A stretch of 64,000 nucleotides of DNA from Paucimonas sp. (GCA_031253995.1 JAIRVG010000098.1:42353-106352); one strand, 5' to 3'; positions 15,717 to 25,184 are shown, counted from the stretch's first letter. Notes: generated by a model from the letters alone, not told the origin. Numbers and translations: made by a program.

Positions 15717-18700
15717 TTGACCAATCTCAATCAGCCGTCTTCCTCGCGCAAAGCCTCCGTCGCGTCGGGTCAGTCCTTGCGCGGCTCGTTGAAGGGTGCC
15801 CTGGCGATCCTGGTCCTGCTGCTGCTCGCCCTGCTGTTCTGGCAGACCCTGGAACAATACCGCCACACCCTGACCGACCGTCGCCAGCACAGCATCGACG
15901 CCAGCGCCGAACTGGCCGAGCGGATGAACCTGAACCTGGCCCTGGAAGCCCAGGGCGTGCGCGCCCTGCTGCCCGCCTCGGCCCCGGACGCCGAAGCCAT
16001 GCCGGCGCTGTTCAGCCGCCTGCACCAGCGCCTGCCACACCTCGACAGCCTGGCCTGGGTGAGCGCCGACGGACGGATCCTGCGCGACAGCCTCGACCAG
16101 TCCCCCGACCAGCCAGCCATGGCCGGCCTGCTGCGGCGCAACCAGCAGGACGAGCACTTCTTCAGCAACGCCGAGGGCAATGCCTTCGTCTACCTGCTGC
16201 TGCGCCAGGACGACAAGTCGGACAGCGCCTACTGGCTGCTGCGTTTCGAGCCGGGCTGGTACCAGCAACTGGCCGAGCGCCTGGAACACCCCAACCGGCC
16301 GCAATGGCAACTGGAAAACGGTCAGACCGCCGAGACCCTCAGCGATCACCTGCACCATCGTCCGCCGCCCTCGGCCAACAGCGAGGAAGCGCCGTTGCAA
16401 AGCGTGGTGCTGACCTTCCTCGATCACAGCGACTGGCAACTGCGCGGCTTCCACGACGCCGAGCGCAGCCGCCGCGAACTGCTGCCGGCGCTGGTGGGCA
16501 AGGCCATGCTGGTACTGCTCTGCGCGGTGCTGCCGCTGCTGGCGCTGTTCAACATGCGCCGGCGCAACCTGGCCCTGCAGGAAAGCCGCCGGCGCTACCA
16601 GGACATCTTCGAAAGCACCGGCGTCGCCCTCTGCGTGCTCGATCTTTCCGCCCTGCCGGCGCTCCTCGACCGCCTGCGCCTGCGCAGCCGCTTCGAACTG
16701 GAACAGCGCCTGGACAGCGACCCGGCGCTGCGCGACCTGCTGTTGCGCGAACTGAAGGTCACCGAGGTCAACCAGGTCGCCCTGCAACTGCTCGGCGTCG
16801 ATTGCAGCGAAGGCGCCTGGCGCCACCTGATCACCGGCAATGCCCTGGACCGTGACGGCGTCGGCCTGCACCTGGTGGGCGCCCTGCTCGACCAGCAGGC
16901 GCAGCTCGAACTGGAAGTGCGCCTGCCCACCGAGCAGGGCCTCGACCAGCACCTGTGGTTGATGGTGCGCTTCCCGGAACAGCGCCGCGACTACAAGGCG
17001 GTGATCCTCAGCATCAGCGACATCACCAGCCGCAAGCGCGTCGAACTGTCGCTGCTGGAGCGCGAGAGCTTCTGGTCCGACGTGGTCCGCACCGTGCCCG
17101 ACCAGCTCTACGTGCAGGACGTGCAAAGCCTGCGGATGATCTTCAGCAACCGCCACCTCGGCCAGACCCTGGGCTACGAGCGCCACGAGCTGGCGCGCAT
17201 GGGCGAGTTCTTCTGGGAAATCCTCCTGCACCCGGAAGACGCCGCGCTGTACCGTGCCCTGCGCCAGCAACAGCGCGAGAGCGGCTACCTGGAGCAGTTG
17301 CACTGCCAGTTGCGCTTCCGCCATCACGACCAGCGCTGGCGCCGCTACGACATCCGCGAGCAGGTGCTGACCCGCGATGCCGCCGGCAATGTCACGCGGA
17401 TCATCGGCGTGGCCAAGGACGTCACCGACCAGCTCGAAGCCAGCGAGTCCCTGCGTGACAGCGAGCAGCGCTACCGCATGCTCGCCGAAAGCATCAGCGA
17501 CGTGATCTTCTCCACCGACGACCAGCTGCAGCTCAACTACGTCAGCCCGTCGGTGCGCTCGGTGCTGGGCTACGACGTCGAGTGGATCTTCAACAACGGC
17601 TGGCAGTCGACCATCGCCAACCCGGCGCAACTGGCCGGCCTTTACACCCTGGTCGACCGGGTCAACCGCGCCCTCGGCGACGCCGCGCAACTGGAAGCCC
17701 TGCGCACCCAGGTGCCGACCCAGCTGTTCCTGTTCGACTGCCTGCGGGCCGATGGCCGCAAGATCCCCATCGAACTGCGCCTGGTGCTGGTGTGGGACGA
17801 GCACGACCAGTTCGGCGGCATCCTCGGTGTCGGCCGCGACATCAGCCAGCAGCGCCGCGCGGAAAAAGACCTGCGCATGGCAGCGACGGTATTCGAGCAC
17901 TCCACCTCGGCAATCCTCATCACCGACCCGGCCGGCTACATCGTCCAGGCCAACGAGGCATTCAGCCGGGTCAGCGGCTATGCGGTGCGCGACGTCCTCG
18001 ACCAGTTGCCGAGCATGCTCACCGTGGACGACCAGCAGGAATCGCACCTGCGCTACGTGCTCAAGCAATTGCACCAACGCGGCACCTGGGAAGGCGAGGT
18101 GTGGCTCAAGCGCCGCAGCGGCGAGCATTACCCGGCGTGGGTCGGCATCACCGCAGTGCTCGACGACGAGGGCGACCTGGCCAGCTACGTGTGCTTCTTC
18201 ACCGACATCAGCGAGCGCAAGGCCAGCGAACAGCGCATCCACCGCCTGGCCTACTACGACGCCCTCACCCACCTGCCCAACCGCACGCTGTTCCAGGACC
18301 GCCTGCACACCGCGCTGCAGCAGGCCGAGCGGCACAAGTCGTGGGTAGTGCTGATGTTCCTCGACCTCGACCGTTTCAAGCCGATCAACGACTCCCTCGG
18401 CCACGCCGCCGGCGACCGCATGCTCAAGGACATGGCCGAGCGCCTGCTGGACTGCGTCGATGACGACGACACCGTGGCGCGCATGGGCGGCGACGAGTTC
18501 ACCCTGCTCCTGCAGCCGCGGGCCACCCGCGAGATGGCACTGAACCGGGCCATCCACGTCGCCGAGCAGATCCTCGGCAGCCTGGTGCGACCGTTCGTCC
18601 TGGAAAACCGCGAGTTCTTCGTCACCGCCAGTATCGGCATCGCCCTCAGCCCGCAGGACGGCAGCGAGCTGAGCCAACTGATGAAGAACGCCGACACCGC

Positions 18701-19559
18701 GATGTACCACGCCAAGGAGCGCGGCAAGAACAACTTCCAGTTCTACCAGGCGGACATGAACGCCAGCGCCCTGGAGCGCCTGGAACTGGAAAGCGACCTG
18801 CGCCACGCCCTGGAGCAGAACGAGTTCATCCTTTATTACCAGCCGCAGTTCAGCGGCGACGGCAAGCGCCTGACCGGTGCCGAGGCGCTGCTGCGCTGGC
18901 GTCATCCGCAGCGGGGGCTGGTGCCGCCAGGGGACTTCATCCCGGTCATGGAAGAGCTGGGCCTGGTGGTGGACGTGGGCGACTGGGTCATCGCCGAAGC
19001 CTCGCGCCAGCTCAAGGCCTGGCACCAGGCGCGGGTGCGGGTACCGAAGGTCTCGGTGAACATCTCGGCGCGGCAGTTCTCCGACGGCCAGCTGGGCAAT
19101 CGCATCGCCAGCATCCTCAAGGACACCGGCCTGCCGCCGGCGTGCCTGGAGCTGGAGCTGACCGAAAGTATCCTGATGCGCGAAGTGCACGAGGCCATGC
19201 AGATCCTCGACAGCCTGAAGAACCTCGGCCTGAGCATCGCGGTCGACGACTTCGGCACCGGTTACTCGTCGCTCAACTACCTCAAGCAGTTCCCCATCGA
19301 CGTGCTGAAGATCGACCGCACCTTCGTCGACGGTTTGCCGGAAGGCGAGCAGGACGCGCAGATCGCCCGCGCCATCATCGCCATGGCCCACAGCCTCAAC
19401 CTCGCGGTGATCGCCGAGGGCGTGGAAACCCACGAGCAACTGGAGTTCCTGCGCGAGCACGGTTGCGACGAGGTGCAGGGTTATCTGTTCGGGCGACCGA
19501 TGCCGGCCAACCAGTTCGAGGCGCAGTTCAGCAACGAAACATTGTTCATGCTGGAGTAG
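15717..19559 (+). CDS. morA: Motility regulator MorA: PAS/GGDEF/EAL membrane protein
   Basis: A 1280-residue cyclic-di-GMP enzyme-sensor. A transmembrane helix (about residues 28-46) and a periplasmic region end at a second helix (~262-282). Several PAS domains follow (about residues 290-440, 450-580, 585-725 and 725-845). The GGDEF domain has an intact active site (ARMGGDEF, Gly at ~924). The EAL domain shows EALLRWRHP (~1056), ELTESILM, and the DDFGTGYSSLNYL loop needed for phosphodiesterase activity. No RxxD inhibitory site is present five residues before GGDEF (DDDD instead). Length and gene order next to glyA match MorA, which controls flagellar timing and biofilm. The start codon is TTG. 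Confidence 0.93.
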   Translation: MTNLNQPSSSRKASVASGQSLRGSLKGALAILVLLLLALLFWQTLEQYRHTLTDRRQHSIDASAELAERMNLNLALEAQGVRALLPASAPDAEAMPALFSRLHQRLPHLDSLAWVSADGRILRDSLDQSPDQPAMAGLLRRNQQDEHFFSNAEGNAFVYLLLRQDDKSDSAYWLLRFEPGWYQQLAERLEHPNRPQWQLENGQTAETLSDHLHHRPPPSANSEEAPLQSVVLTFLDHSDWQLRGFHDAERSRRELLPALVGKAMLVLLCAVLPLLALFNMRRRNLALQESRRRYQDIFESTGVALCVLDLSALPALLDRLRLRSRFELEQRLDSDPALRDLLLRELKVTEVNQVALQLLGVDCSEGAWRHLITGNALDRDGVGLHLVGALLDQQAQLELEVRLPTEQGLDQHLWLMVRFPEQRRDYKAVILSISDITSRKRVELSLLERESFWSDVVRTVPDQLYVQDVQSLRMIFSNRHLGQTLGYERHELARMGEFFWEILLHPEDAALYRALRQQQRESGYLEQLHCQLRFRHHDQRWRRYDIREQVLTRDAAGNVTRIIGVAKDVTDQLEASESLRDSEQRYRMLAESISDVIFSTDDQLQLNYVSPSVRSVLGYDVEWIFNNGWQSTIANPAQLAGLYTLVDRVNRALGDAAQLEALRTQVPTQLFLFDCLRADGRKIPIELRLVLVWDEHDQFGGILGVGRDISQQRRAEKDLRMAATVFEHSTSAILITDPAGYIVQANEAFSRVSGYAVRDVLDQLPSMLTVDDQQESHLRYVLKQLHQRGTWEGEVWLKRRSGEHYPAWVGITAVLDDEGDLASYVCFFTDISERKASEQRIHRLAYYDALTHLPNRTLFQDRLHTALQQAERHKSWVVLMFLDLDRFKPINDSLGHAAGDRMLKDMAERLLDCVDDDDTVARMGGDEFTLLLQPRATREMALNRAIHVAEQILGSLVRPFVLENREFFVTASIGIALSPQDGSELSQLMKNADTAMYHAKERGKNNFQFYQADMNASALERLELESDLRHALEQNEFILYYQPQFSGDGKRLTGAEALLRWRHPQRGLVPPGDFIPVMEELGLVVDVGDWVIAEASRQLKAWHQARVRVPKVSVNISARQFSDGQLGNRIASILKDTGLPPACLELELTESILMREVHEAMQILDSLKNLGLSIAVDDFGTGYSSLNYLKQFPIDVLKIDRTFVDGLPEGEQDAQIARAIIAMAHSLNLAVIAEGVETHEQLEFLREHGCDEVQGYLFGRPMPANQFEAQFSNETLFMLE

Positions 19560-19678
19560 CCCGGGAATTCATGCTGCTTGAATCCCATTTGTCTGCCAGA
19601 TGATCCCCTTTCATATGCCAGATAAAAGTCTATGGGGTAGAATGCCGGCCTATTTCAGCCCGATCCTTGAGGACCGCC

Positions 19679-20932
19679 ATGTTCAGCCGTGATTTGACCA
19701 TTGCCAAGTACGACGCCGAGCTCTTCGAAGCCATGCAGCAGGAAGCCCAGCGCCAGGAAGAGCACATCGAGCTGATCGCTTCGGAGAACTACACCAGCCC
19801 AGCCGTGATGGAAGCCCAAGGCTCGGTTCTGACCAACAAGTACGCCGAAGGCTACCCAGGCAAGCGTTACTACGGTGGTTGCGAGTACGTCGACGTGGTC
19901 GAGCAACTGGCCATCGACCGCGCCAAGGAGCTGTTCGGCGCCGACTACGCCAACGTCCAGCCGCACGCCGGTTCGCAAGCCAACGCCGCGGTCTACCTGG
20001 CCCTGCTGTCGGCTGGCGACACCATCCTCGGCATGAGCCTGGCACACGGCGGCCACCTGACCCACGGCGCCTCCGTGAGCTCGTCGGGCAAGCTGTACAA
20101 CGCCATCCAGTACGGCATCGACGGCAACGGCCTGATCGACTACGACGAAGTCGAGCGCCTGGCGGTCGAGCACAAGCCGAAGATGATCGTTGCCGGCTTC
20201 TCGGCCTACTCGCAGGTCCTGGACTTCGCCCGTTTCCGTGAAATCGCCGACAAGGTCGGTGCCTACCTGTTCGTCGACATGGCCCACGTCGCTGGCCTGG
20301 TTGCCGCTGGCGTGTACCCGAACCCTGTTCCGTTCGCCGACGTCGTCACCACCACCACCCACAAGACCCTGCGTGGTCCACGTGGCGGCCTGATCCTGGC
20401 CCGTGCCAACGCCGACATCGAGAAGAAGCTGAACTCCGCGGTCTTCCCGGGCGCCCAGGGCGGCCCGCTGGAGCACGTGATCGCCGCCAAGGCCATCTGC
20501 TTCAAGGAAGCGCTGCAGCCTGAGTTCAAGGCCTACCAGCAGCAGGTCGTGAAGAACGCCCAGGCCATGGCCAGCGTCTTCATCGAGCGCGGTTTCGACG
20601 TGGTGTCCGGTGGCACCCAGAACCACCTGTTCCTGCTGTCGCTGATCAAGCAGGAAATCTCCGGTAAGGATGCCGACGCTGCCCTGGGCCGCGCCTACAT
20701 CACCGTGAACAAGAACTCCGTGCCTAACGACCCACGTTCCCCGTTCGTCACCTCCGGCCTGCGCTTCGGTACCCCAGCGGTCACCACTCGCGGCTTCAAG
20801 GAAGCCGAGTGCAAGGAACTGGCTGGCTGGATCTGCGACATCCTCGCCGACCTGAACAACGAAGCGGTGATCGATGCCGTTCGCGAGAAGGTCAAGGCCA
20901 TCTGCAAGAAGCTGCCTGTCTACGGCAACTGA
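19679..20932 (+). CDS. glyA: Serine hydroxymethyltransferase
   Basis: A 417-residue PLP enzyme that converts serine and tetrahydrofolate to glycine and 5,10-methylene-THF. Visible motifs: IELIASENYTSPAV (substrate), YGGCEYVD, HAGSQANAAVY, and the PLP lysine in TTTTHKTLRGPRGG. The ATG at 19679 follows a GAGGA ribosome binding site; an upstream in-frame TTG is not needed. A promoter-like TAGAAT (-10) lies ~40 bp upstream. I see no glycine riboswitch in the 119-bp leader. Pseudomonads often have more than one glyA copy; this is the one next to morA. Confidence 0.97.
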   Translation: MFSRDLTIAKYDAELFEAMQQEAQRQEEHIELIASENYTSPAVMEAQGSVLTNKYAEGYPGKRYYGGCEYVDVVEQLAIDRAKELFGADYANVQPHAGSQANAAVYLALLSAGDTILGMSLAHGGHLTHGASVSSSGKLYNAIQYGIDGNGLIDYDEVERLAVEHKPKMIVAGFSAYSQVLDFARFREIADKVGAYLFVDMAHVAGLVAAGVYPNPVPFADVVTTTTHKTLRGPRGGLILARANADIEKKLNSAVFPGAQGGPLEHVIAAKAICFKEALQPEFKAYQQQVVKNAQAMASVFIERGFDVVSGGTQNHLFLLSLIKQEISGKDADAALGRAYITVNKNSVPNDPRSPFVTSGLRFGTPAVTTRGFKEAECKELAGWICDILADLNNEAVIDAVREKVKAICKKLPVYGN

Positions 20933-20947
20933 TTCAGGGCTGAACTG

Positions 20948-20985
20948 AAAAACCGATGCCGGGTGACCGGCATCGGTTTTTTTGT
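20948..20985 (+). terminator. Terminator of glyA
   Basis: Strong hairpin AAACCGATGCCGG / CCGGCATCGGTTT with loop GTGA, followed by TTTT, 15 bp after the glyA stop. The A run before it would let it also stop transcription arriving from the right. Confidence 0.93.
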
Positions 20986-21007
20986 GCCTGCAAGATCGCC
21001 ACCGCCC

Positions 21008-21100
21008 CCTGTGGGAGCTGGCTTGCCAGCGATGAGGCCGGCCCGGGCAATGATGTTGTCAGATCGGGCCAAATCGCTGGCAAGCCAGCTCCCACAGGGA
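21008..21100. repeat. Inverted REP pair (BIME)
   Basis: CTGTGGGAGCTGGCTTGCCAGC and its reverse complement about 50 bp apart, between the glyA terminator and the 3' end of the COG0523 gene. The outer arms face outward. Confidence 0.88.
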
Positions 21101-21118
21101 TCTCCGCTGTTCCTCGGG

Positions 21119-22087
21119 TCAGTGCGCCAACGCCTCGAACCCCGCCCGGATCTTCTCTTCCGGCAACTGATCGGCAATGAACACCATCACGCTCTCGCGC
21201 ACCTCCCCCTCCGCCCACTCGGTATCCCAGTCGAAGCCATACAGCTTCAACACTCCCTGGAACACCAGCCGCCGATCCTCGCCAGCGACATTCAGCACGC
21301 CCTTGTAGCGCAGCAACTGCTTGCCATGCTCTTCCAGCAACTCGTTCATGAAGTCGCTGAGGCGATCGATATCCAGCGGCGTCTCCGTGCGCAGCACCAG
21401 GCTGGTGATCCGGTCCGGCGTGGCGGTCCCACCCACCGGCCGCAGGATCATCCCGCCACCGAGGTCGGCATTGAGGTTGAAGCCGCGCACATCCAGCAAC
21501 TCGGCCAGATCGATCTGGCCATGATCCACCACCCGCACCGGCGCGCGGCGGTTGATGCGGCCCAGGCGTGCGGTCAGCGCCTCGACCGTGGCGTCGTCCA
21601 CCAGGTCGGTCTTGCTCAGCAGCAAGCGGTCGGCAAACCCGACCTGGGCCTGGGCGATGGCCTGGGTCAGGTGCAGCTCGGCATGTGCCGCGTCCACCAG
21701 GGTGATGATGCCGTCGAGGATGTAGCGCTCGCGCAGTTCCTCGTCGATGAAGAAGGTCTGCGCCACCGGCGCCGGGTCGGCCAGGCCGGTGCACTCGATC
21801 ACCAGGCGGTCGAAGGCGATCTCGCCGCTGTCCAGGCGCTCCAGCAACAGGTACAGGGCCTTGGTCAGGTCGGTGTGGATGCTGCAGCAGACACAGCCGT
21901 TGGCCAGGGTCATGACCTGCACCGGCGCATCGCCCAGCAGTTGGCTGTCGATGCCGGCATCGCTGAATTCGTTCTCGATGACGGCGATTTTCAGGCCGTG
22001 CTCGGCCTTGAGGATGTGCCGCAGCAAGGTGGTCTTGCCGGCACCCAGGAAGCCACTGAGCACGGTCACGGGAATTGGGGAATGCAC
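21119..22087 (-). CDS. COG0523 (CobW/YjiA-like) metal-chaperone GTPase
   Basis: A 322-residue G3E GTPase. It has Walker A GFLGAGKTTLL near the N terminus, the metal-binding GCVCC motif (NGCVCCSIHTDL) that defines COG0523, the SKTDLVDD guanine-specificity motif, and a C-terminal CobW_C domain (VLNVAGEDRRLVFQGV). Family members insert or traffic Zn, Co or Fe; the metal here cannot be told from sequence. The start is GTG at 22087 behind GGAGAA. It is downstream of cstA and ybdD on the same strand, an order I recall as conserved (PA4604-PA4606), but a strong hairpin lies in between. Confidence 0.9.
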   Translation of the reverse strand: MHSPIPVTVLSGFLGAGKTTLLRHILKAEHGLKIAVIENEFSDAGIDSQLLGDAPVQVMTLANGCVCCSIHTDLTKALYLLLERLDSGEIAFDRLVIECTGLADPAPVAQTFFIDEELRERYILDGIITLVDAAHAELHLTQAIAQAQVGFADRLLLSKTDLVDDATVEALTARLGRINRRAPVRVVDHGQIDLAELLDVRGFNLNADLGGGMILRPVGGTATPDRITSLVLRTETPLDIDRLSDFMNELLEEHGKQLLRYKGVLNVAGEDRRLVFQGVLKLYGFDWDTEWAEGEVRESVMVFIADQLPEEKIRAGFEALAH

Positions 22088-22116
22088 GCGGGAAATTCTC
22101 CTGACGCTGAAAATGA

Positions 22117-22148
22117 CTGTGGGAGCCCGGCGCACCGGGCTCCCACAG
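22117..22148. repeat. 14-bp perfect hairpin between ybdD and the COG0523 gene
   Basis: CTGTGGGAGCCCGG - CGCA - CCGGGCTCCCACAG is a perfect 14-bp stem with a four-base loop. The outer arms carry the REP flank CTGTGGGAG, so it looks like a rearranged REP. It would lie in the 3' untranslated region of the ybdD message. Confidence 0.85.
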
Positions 22149-22176
22149 GTTCTGTCACTGACTCAAGCGCGGTCTT

Positions 22177-22374
22177 TCAACAGCACTTGGGTCCACCCTT
22201 GCCGCCGTAACGGGCTTCCTGGCGTTCGCGGAAGAACGCCTCGTAGCTCATCACCGGCTTGTCCGGGTGCTTCTTCTGCATGTGCTCGACATAGTTGTCG
22301 TAGTCGGGCATCCCGACCATCAGGCGGGCTGCCTGCCCCAGGTACTTACCCAGTCGACCCAGGTCGTTGAACAT
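22177..22374 (-). CDS. YbdD/YjiX family small protein
   Basis: A 65-residue protein, MFNDLGRLGKYLGQAARLMVGMPDYDNYVEHM and on, of the YbdD/YjiX (DUF466) family. It ends in a CC pair (GGPKCC). In enteric bacteria the homologue is encoded directly after cstA or btsT and is needed for pyruvate uptake by CstA-type carriers. Here it follows cstA by only 15 bp on the same strand, so it is almost certainly translated from the cstA message. Confidence 0.93.
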   Translation of the reverse strand: MFNDLGRLGKYLGQAARLMVGMPDYDNYVEHMQKKHPDKPVMSYEAFFRERQEARYGGKGGPKCC

Positions 22375-22389
22375 GACTTCTATCCTCTA

Positions 22390-24456
22390 TCAAGCGTCCG
22401 GCACAGCCTGGAACGGCGTTTCCTTGTCGCTGCGCTCTTTCTTGCCCAGGGCGGCGTAGCCGACCTTGAGCGCGAAGAACAGGATGCTGAACACAACGAC
22501 CAGGAACAGCACGGTCAGGCCAGCGTTGGTGTAGGCGTTGAAGATCACGTGCTGCATCTGCCCGATGTCCTTGGCCGGGGCCAGGACCTGGCCTGCGTCC
22601 AGCGCGGTGCTGTACTTGTTGGCCAGGGCCAGGAAGCCGACGGCCGGGTTGGGGTCGAACAGCTTGATCAGGCCCGCAGTGGTGGTGCAGATCAGCAGCC
22701 ATACCGCCGGAACCAGGGTGACCCAGATGTAGCGCTGGCGCTTCATCTTGATCAGGACCACGGTACCCAGCATCAGGGCGATACCGGCGAGCATCTGGTT
22801 GGAGATGCCGAACAGCGGCCACAAGGTGTTGATGCCACCCAGCGGATCGATCACGCCCTGGTACAGCAGGTAGCCCCAGAGCGCCACGCAGCCGGCGGTG
22901 GCGAGCAGGTTGGCGCCCCACGACTCGGTGCGCTTCAGCGCCGGGATGAAGCTGCCCAGCAGGTCCTGGAGCATGAAGCGACCGGCACGGGTACCGGCGT
23001 CCACCGCAGTGAGGATGAACAGCGCCTCGAACAGGATCGCGAAGTGGTACCAGAAGGCCATGGTGTTTTCACCCGGCAGCACCTGGTGGAGGATCTGCGC
23101 GATACCTACCGCCAGGGTCGGCGCACCGCCGGCACGGGCCAGGATGGTGTGCTCGCCGATGTCGCGGGCGGTCGCTTCCAGTTGCTCCGGAGTGATGGTG
23201 AAGCCCCAGCTGCTGACGGTCTGCGCCACCGACACGACGTCGGAACCGACCACCGCGGCCGGGCTGTTCATGGCGAAGTACACGCCCGGCTCGATCACCG
23301 AGGCGGCGACCATGGCCATGATGGCGACGAACGACTCCATCAGCATGCCGCCGTAGCCGATGTAGCGGGCGTTGACTTCGTTGTCCAGCAGCTTGGGCGT
23401 GGTCCCCGAGGAGATCAGCGCGTGGAAGCCGGACACCGCGCCGCAGGCGATGGTGATGAACAGGAACGGGAACAGGGTGCCCTTCCACACCGGGCCGGTG
23501 CCGTCGGTGAACTGGGTCAGCGCCGGCATTTTCAGCTCGGGCGCGATGATCAGGATGCCGATGGCCAGCGCGACGATGGTGCCGATCTTGAGGAAGGTCG
23601 ACAGGTAGTCACGCGGCGCCAGCACCAGCCACACCGGCAGCACGGCGGCGACGAAGCCGTAGCCCACCAGCATCCAGGTGATCTGCACGCCGGTGAAGGT
23701 GAACGCCGGGCCCCACACCGGATCCGCGGCGACCTGGCCCCCCCGCCAGATCGACAGGAGCAGCAGGACCACGCCGATCACCGAGATCTCGCCGATGTGC
23801 CCCGGGCGGATGTAGCGCATGTAGATGCCCATGAACATCGCGATCGGGATGGTCGCCATCACGGTGAACATGCCCCATGGGCTCTCGGCCAGGGCCTTCA
23901 CCACGATCAGCGCCAGCACCGCGAGGATGATGATCATGATCAGGAAGCAGCCGAACAGGGCGATGGTCCCCGGGATGCGGCCCATTTCCTCGCGCACCAT
24001 GTCGCCCAGGGAACGGCCGTTGCGGCGGGTGGAGAGGAACAGGATCATGAAGTCCTGCACCGCACCGGCCAGCACCACGCCGGCGATCAGCCACAGGGTA
24101 CCGGGCAGGTAGCCCATCTGTGCGGCAAGGACCGGGCCCACCAGGGGACCGGCGCCGGCGATGGCGGCGAAGTGGTGACCGAAGAGAATGTGCTTGTTGG
24201 TCGGGACGTAGTCCAGGCCATCGTTGTTGAGCACCGCAGGCGTAGCCCGGCGCGGGTCCAGTTGCATCACCTTGGTGGCGATGAACAGGCTGTAGTAACG
24301 GTACGCGACCAGGTAGATCGCCACCGAGGCGACGACAATCCACAAGGCATTGATGGCTTCGCCACGCCGCAGGGCAACCACCCCGAGCGCACAGGCCCCT
24401 AGTACTGCCAGCGCCAGCCAGGGGATATGGCGGGCCAGGCTATTATTGTTGTTCAT
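22390..24456 (-). CDS. cstA: CstA-type carbon starvation protein (pyruvate/peptide permease)
   Basis: A 688-residue inner-membrane carrier with some 16-18 hydrophobic segments and the CstA core (FGHHFAAIAGAGPLVGPVLAAQMGYLPGTLW and FHALISSGTTPKLLDNE). Family members import pyruvate under carbon limitation and have been linked to peptide uptake. The start MNNNNSLARHIPWLAL is unusual: codons 2-5 read AACAACAATAAT, an A-rich stretch of the Hfq/Crc-binding type. The partner ybdD follows immediately. The C-terminal end (KKERSDKETPFQAVPDA) is polar and probably cytoplasmic. Confidence 0.95.
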   Translation of the reverse strand: MNNNNSLARHIPWLALAVLGACALGVVALRRGEAINALWIVVASVAIYLVAYRYYSLFIATKVMQLDPRRATPAVLNNDGLDYVPTNKHILFGHHFAAIAGAGPLVGPVLAAQMGYLPGTLWLIAGVVLAGAVQDFMILFLSTRRNGRSLGDMVREEMGRIPGTIALFGCFLIMIIILAVLALIVVKALAESPWGMFTVMATIPIAMFMGIYMRYIRPGHIGEISVIGVVLLLLSIWRGGQVAADPVWGPAFTFTGVQITWMLVGYGFVAAVLPVWLVLAPRDYLSTFLKIGTIVALAIGILIIAPELKMPALTQFTDGTGPVWKGTLFPFLFITIACGAVSGFHALISSGTTPKLLDNEVNARYIGYGGMLMESFVAIMAMVAASVIEPGVYFAMNSPAAVVGSDVVSVAQTVSSWGFTITPEQLEATARDIGEHTILARAGGAPTLAVGIAQILHQVLPGENTMAFWYHFAILFEALFILTAVDAGTRAGRFMLQDLLGSFIPALKRTESWGANLLATAGCVALWGYLLYQGVIDPLGGINTLWPLFGISNQMLAGIALMLGTVVLIKMKRQRYIWVTLVPAVWLLICTTTAGLIKLFDPNPAVGFLALANKYSTALDAGQVLAPAKDIGQMQHVIFNAYTNAGLTVLFLVVVFSILFFALKVGYAALGKKERSDKETPFQAVPDA
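24441..24453 (-). promoter_or_regulatory. Hfq/Crc-type CA motif at the start of cstA
   Basis: The first codons after the cstA ATG are AAC AAC AAT AAT, which contain AACAACAA, an exact AANAANAA catabolite-activity motif. In Pseudomonas such motifs at translation starts bind Hfq and Crc and block translation when preferred carbon is present. Confidence 0.6.
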
Positions 24457-24638
24457 GGTTCGCTTCCAGCTAGTGGATAAAAGATAGCCTTCCGAGTCTA
24501 GCGAGAGTCACCGGAAAGGCCAGCCCCAACGTTGGTCTAGAGCCTCCAAGGCCCATGGCCACCACGCAAGATTGCGCCCCTTGGCAGACGCTGGCAAGCA
24601 CTGCGCTATAGTTCAGAAGTCACCCCGGAGGCCCGAGC

Positions 24639-25004
24639 ATGAACGAGCAAAACGAACGTCGCCGCTTCAAACGCATTGCCTTCGATGCCCCCACCGAACT
24701 GATCCAGGGCCAGCGCCGCTGGCCGGTCGAACTGATCGACATTTCCCTCAAGGGCGTGCTGGTCGAATCCCCCGCCGACTGGGACGGCGACGCCGAGCAG
24801 CTGTTCGATGCCGAAATCCACCTGAACAAGGACGCCAAGGTAGCGATGCAGGTGCAACTGCGTCACGTCGAGAACACCCAGCTGGGCTTCATCTGCCTGC
24901 ACATCGATATCGACTCGATGGGACATTTGCGCCGTCTTATAGAGCTGAACCTGGCAAATCGCACCGAACTGGAGCGTGAATTCCACGAATTGATCGAAGT
25001 TTAA
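24639..25004 (+). CDS. mapZ: PilZ-domain c-di-GMP adaptor, MapZ type
   Basis: A 121-residue single-domain PilZ protein. The c-di-GMP site is visible as the RRRFKR arginine motif at residues 7-12 and the D34-x-S36-x-x-G39 motif (DISLKG). Sequence, size and position next to cstA match P. aeruginosa PA4608 (MapZ), which binds c-di-GMP, then inhibits the chemotaxis methyltransferase CheR1. The same role here is inferred. An excellent GGAGG ribosome binding site precedes the ATG. In P. aeruginosa the next gene, as I recall, is radA; here 14 kb of other genes intervene. Confidence 0.88.
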   Translation: MNEQNERRRFKRIAFDAPTELIQGQRRWPVELIDISLKGVLVESPADWDGDAEQLFDAEIHLNKDAKVAMQVQLRHVENTQLGFICLHIDIDSMGHLRRLIELNLANRTELEREFHELIEV

Positions 25005-25184
25005 AAACTTTTAGCCTGCTATCGATTTCCCCTCCCCCAGCTTTCTTGTCCACTCAGACAGCTTTTTTCGCGCTGTACACGGTTTTTTCATAGCCGTGAC
25101 ACAGCGCGCCTGCATAACTGGAACGATTGATGCAAAGCGTAAACGGCCAAATCTATGGCCCTACTGTTCCTGCGCCAATCGATA

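Noticed and set aside
15699..19460. 1253-codon open frame on the minus strand opposite morA
   Set aside because: It is a shadow of high-GC codon usage. Its composition is biased to Val, Ala, Gln, His and Leu, with no domain, and morA on the other strand has clear PAS, GGDEF and EAL motifs.
19560..19678. Glycine riboswitch before glyA
   Set aside because: The leader is only 119 bp and shows no tandem aptamer pattern.
22267..24402. 711-codon open frame opposite cstA
   Set aside because: Extremely rich in His, Asp, Gln and Arg, typical of the antisense of a hydrophobic membrane protein gene; cstA is unmistakable on the other strand.
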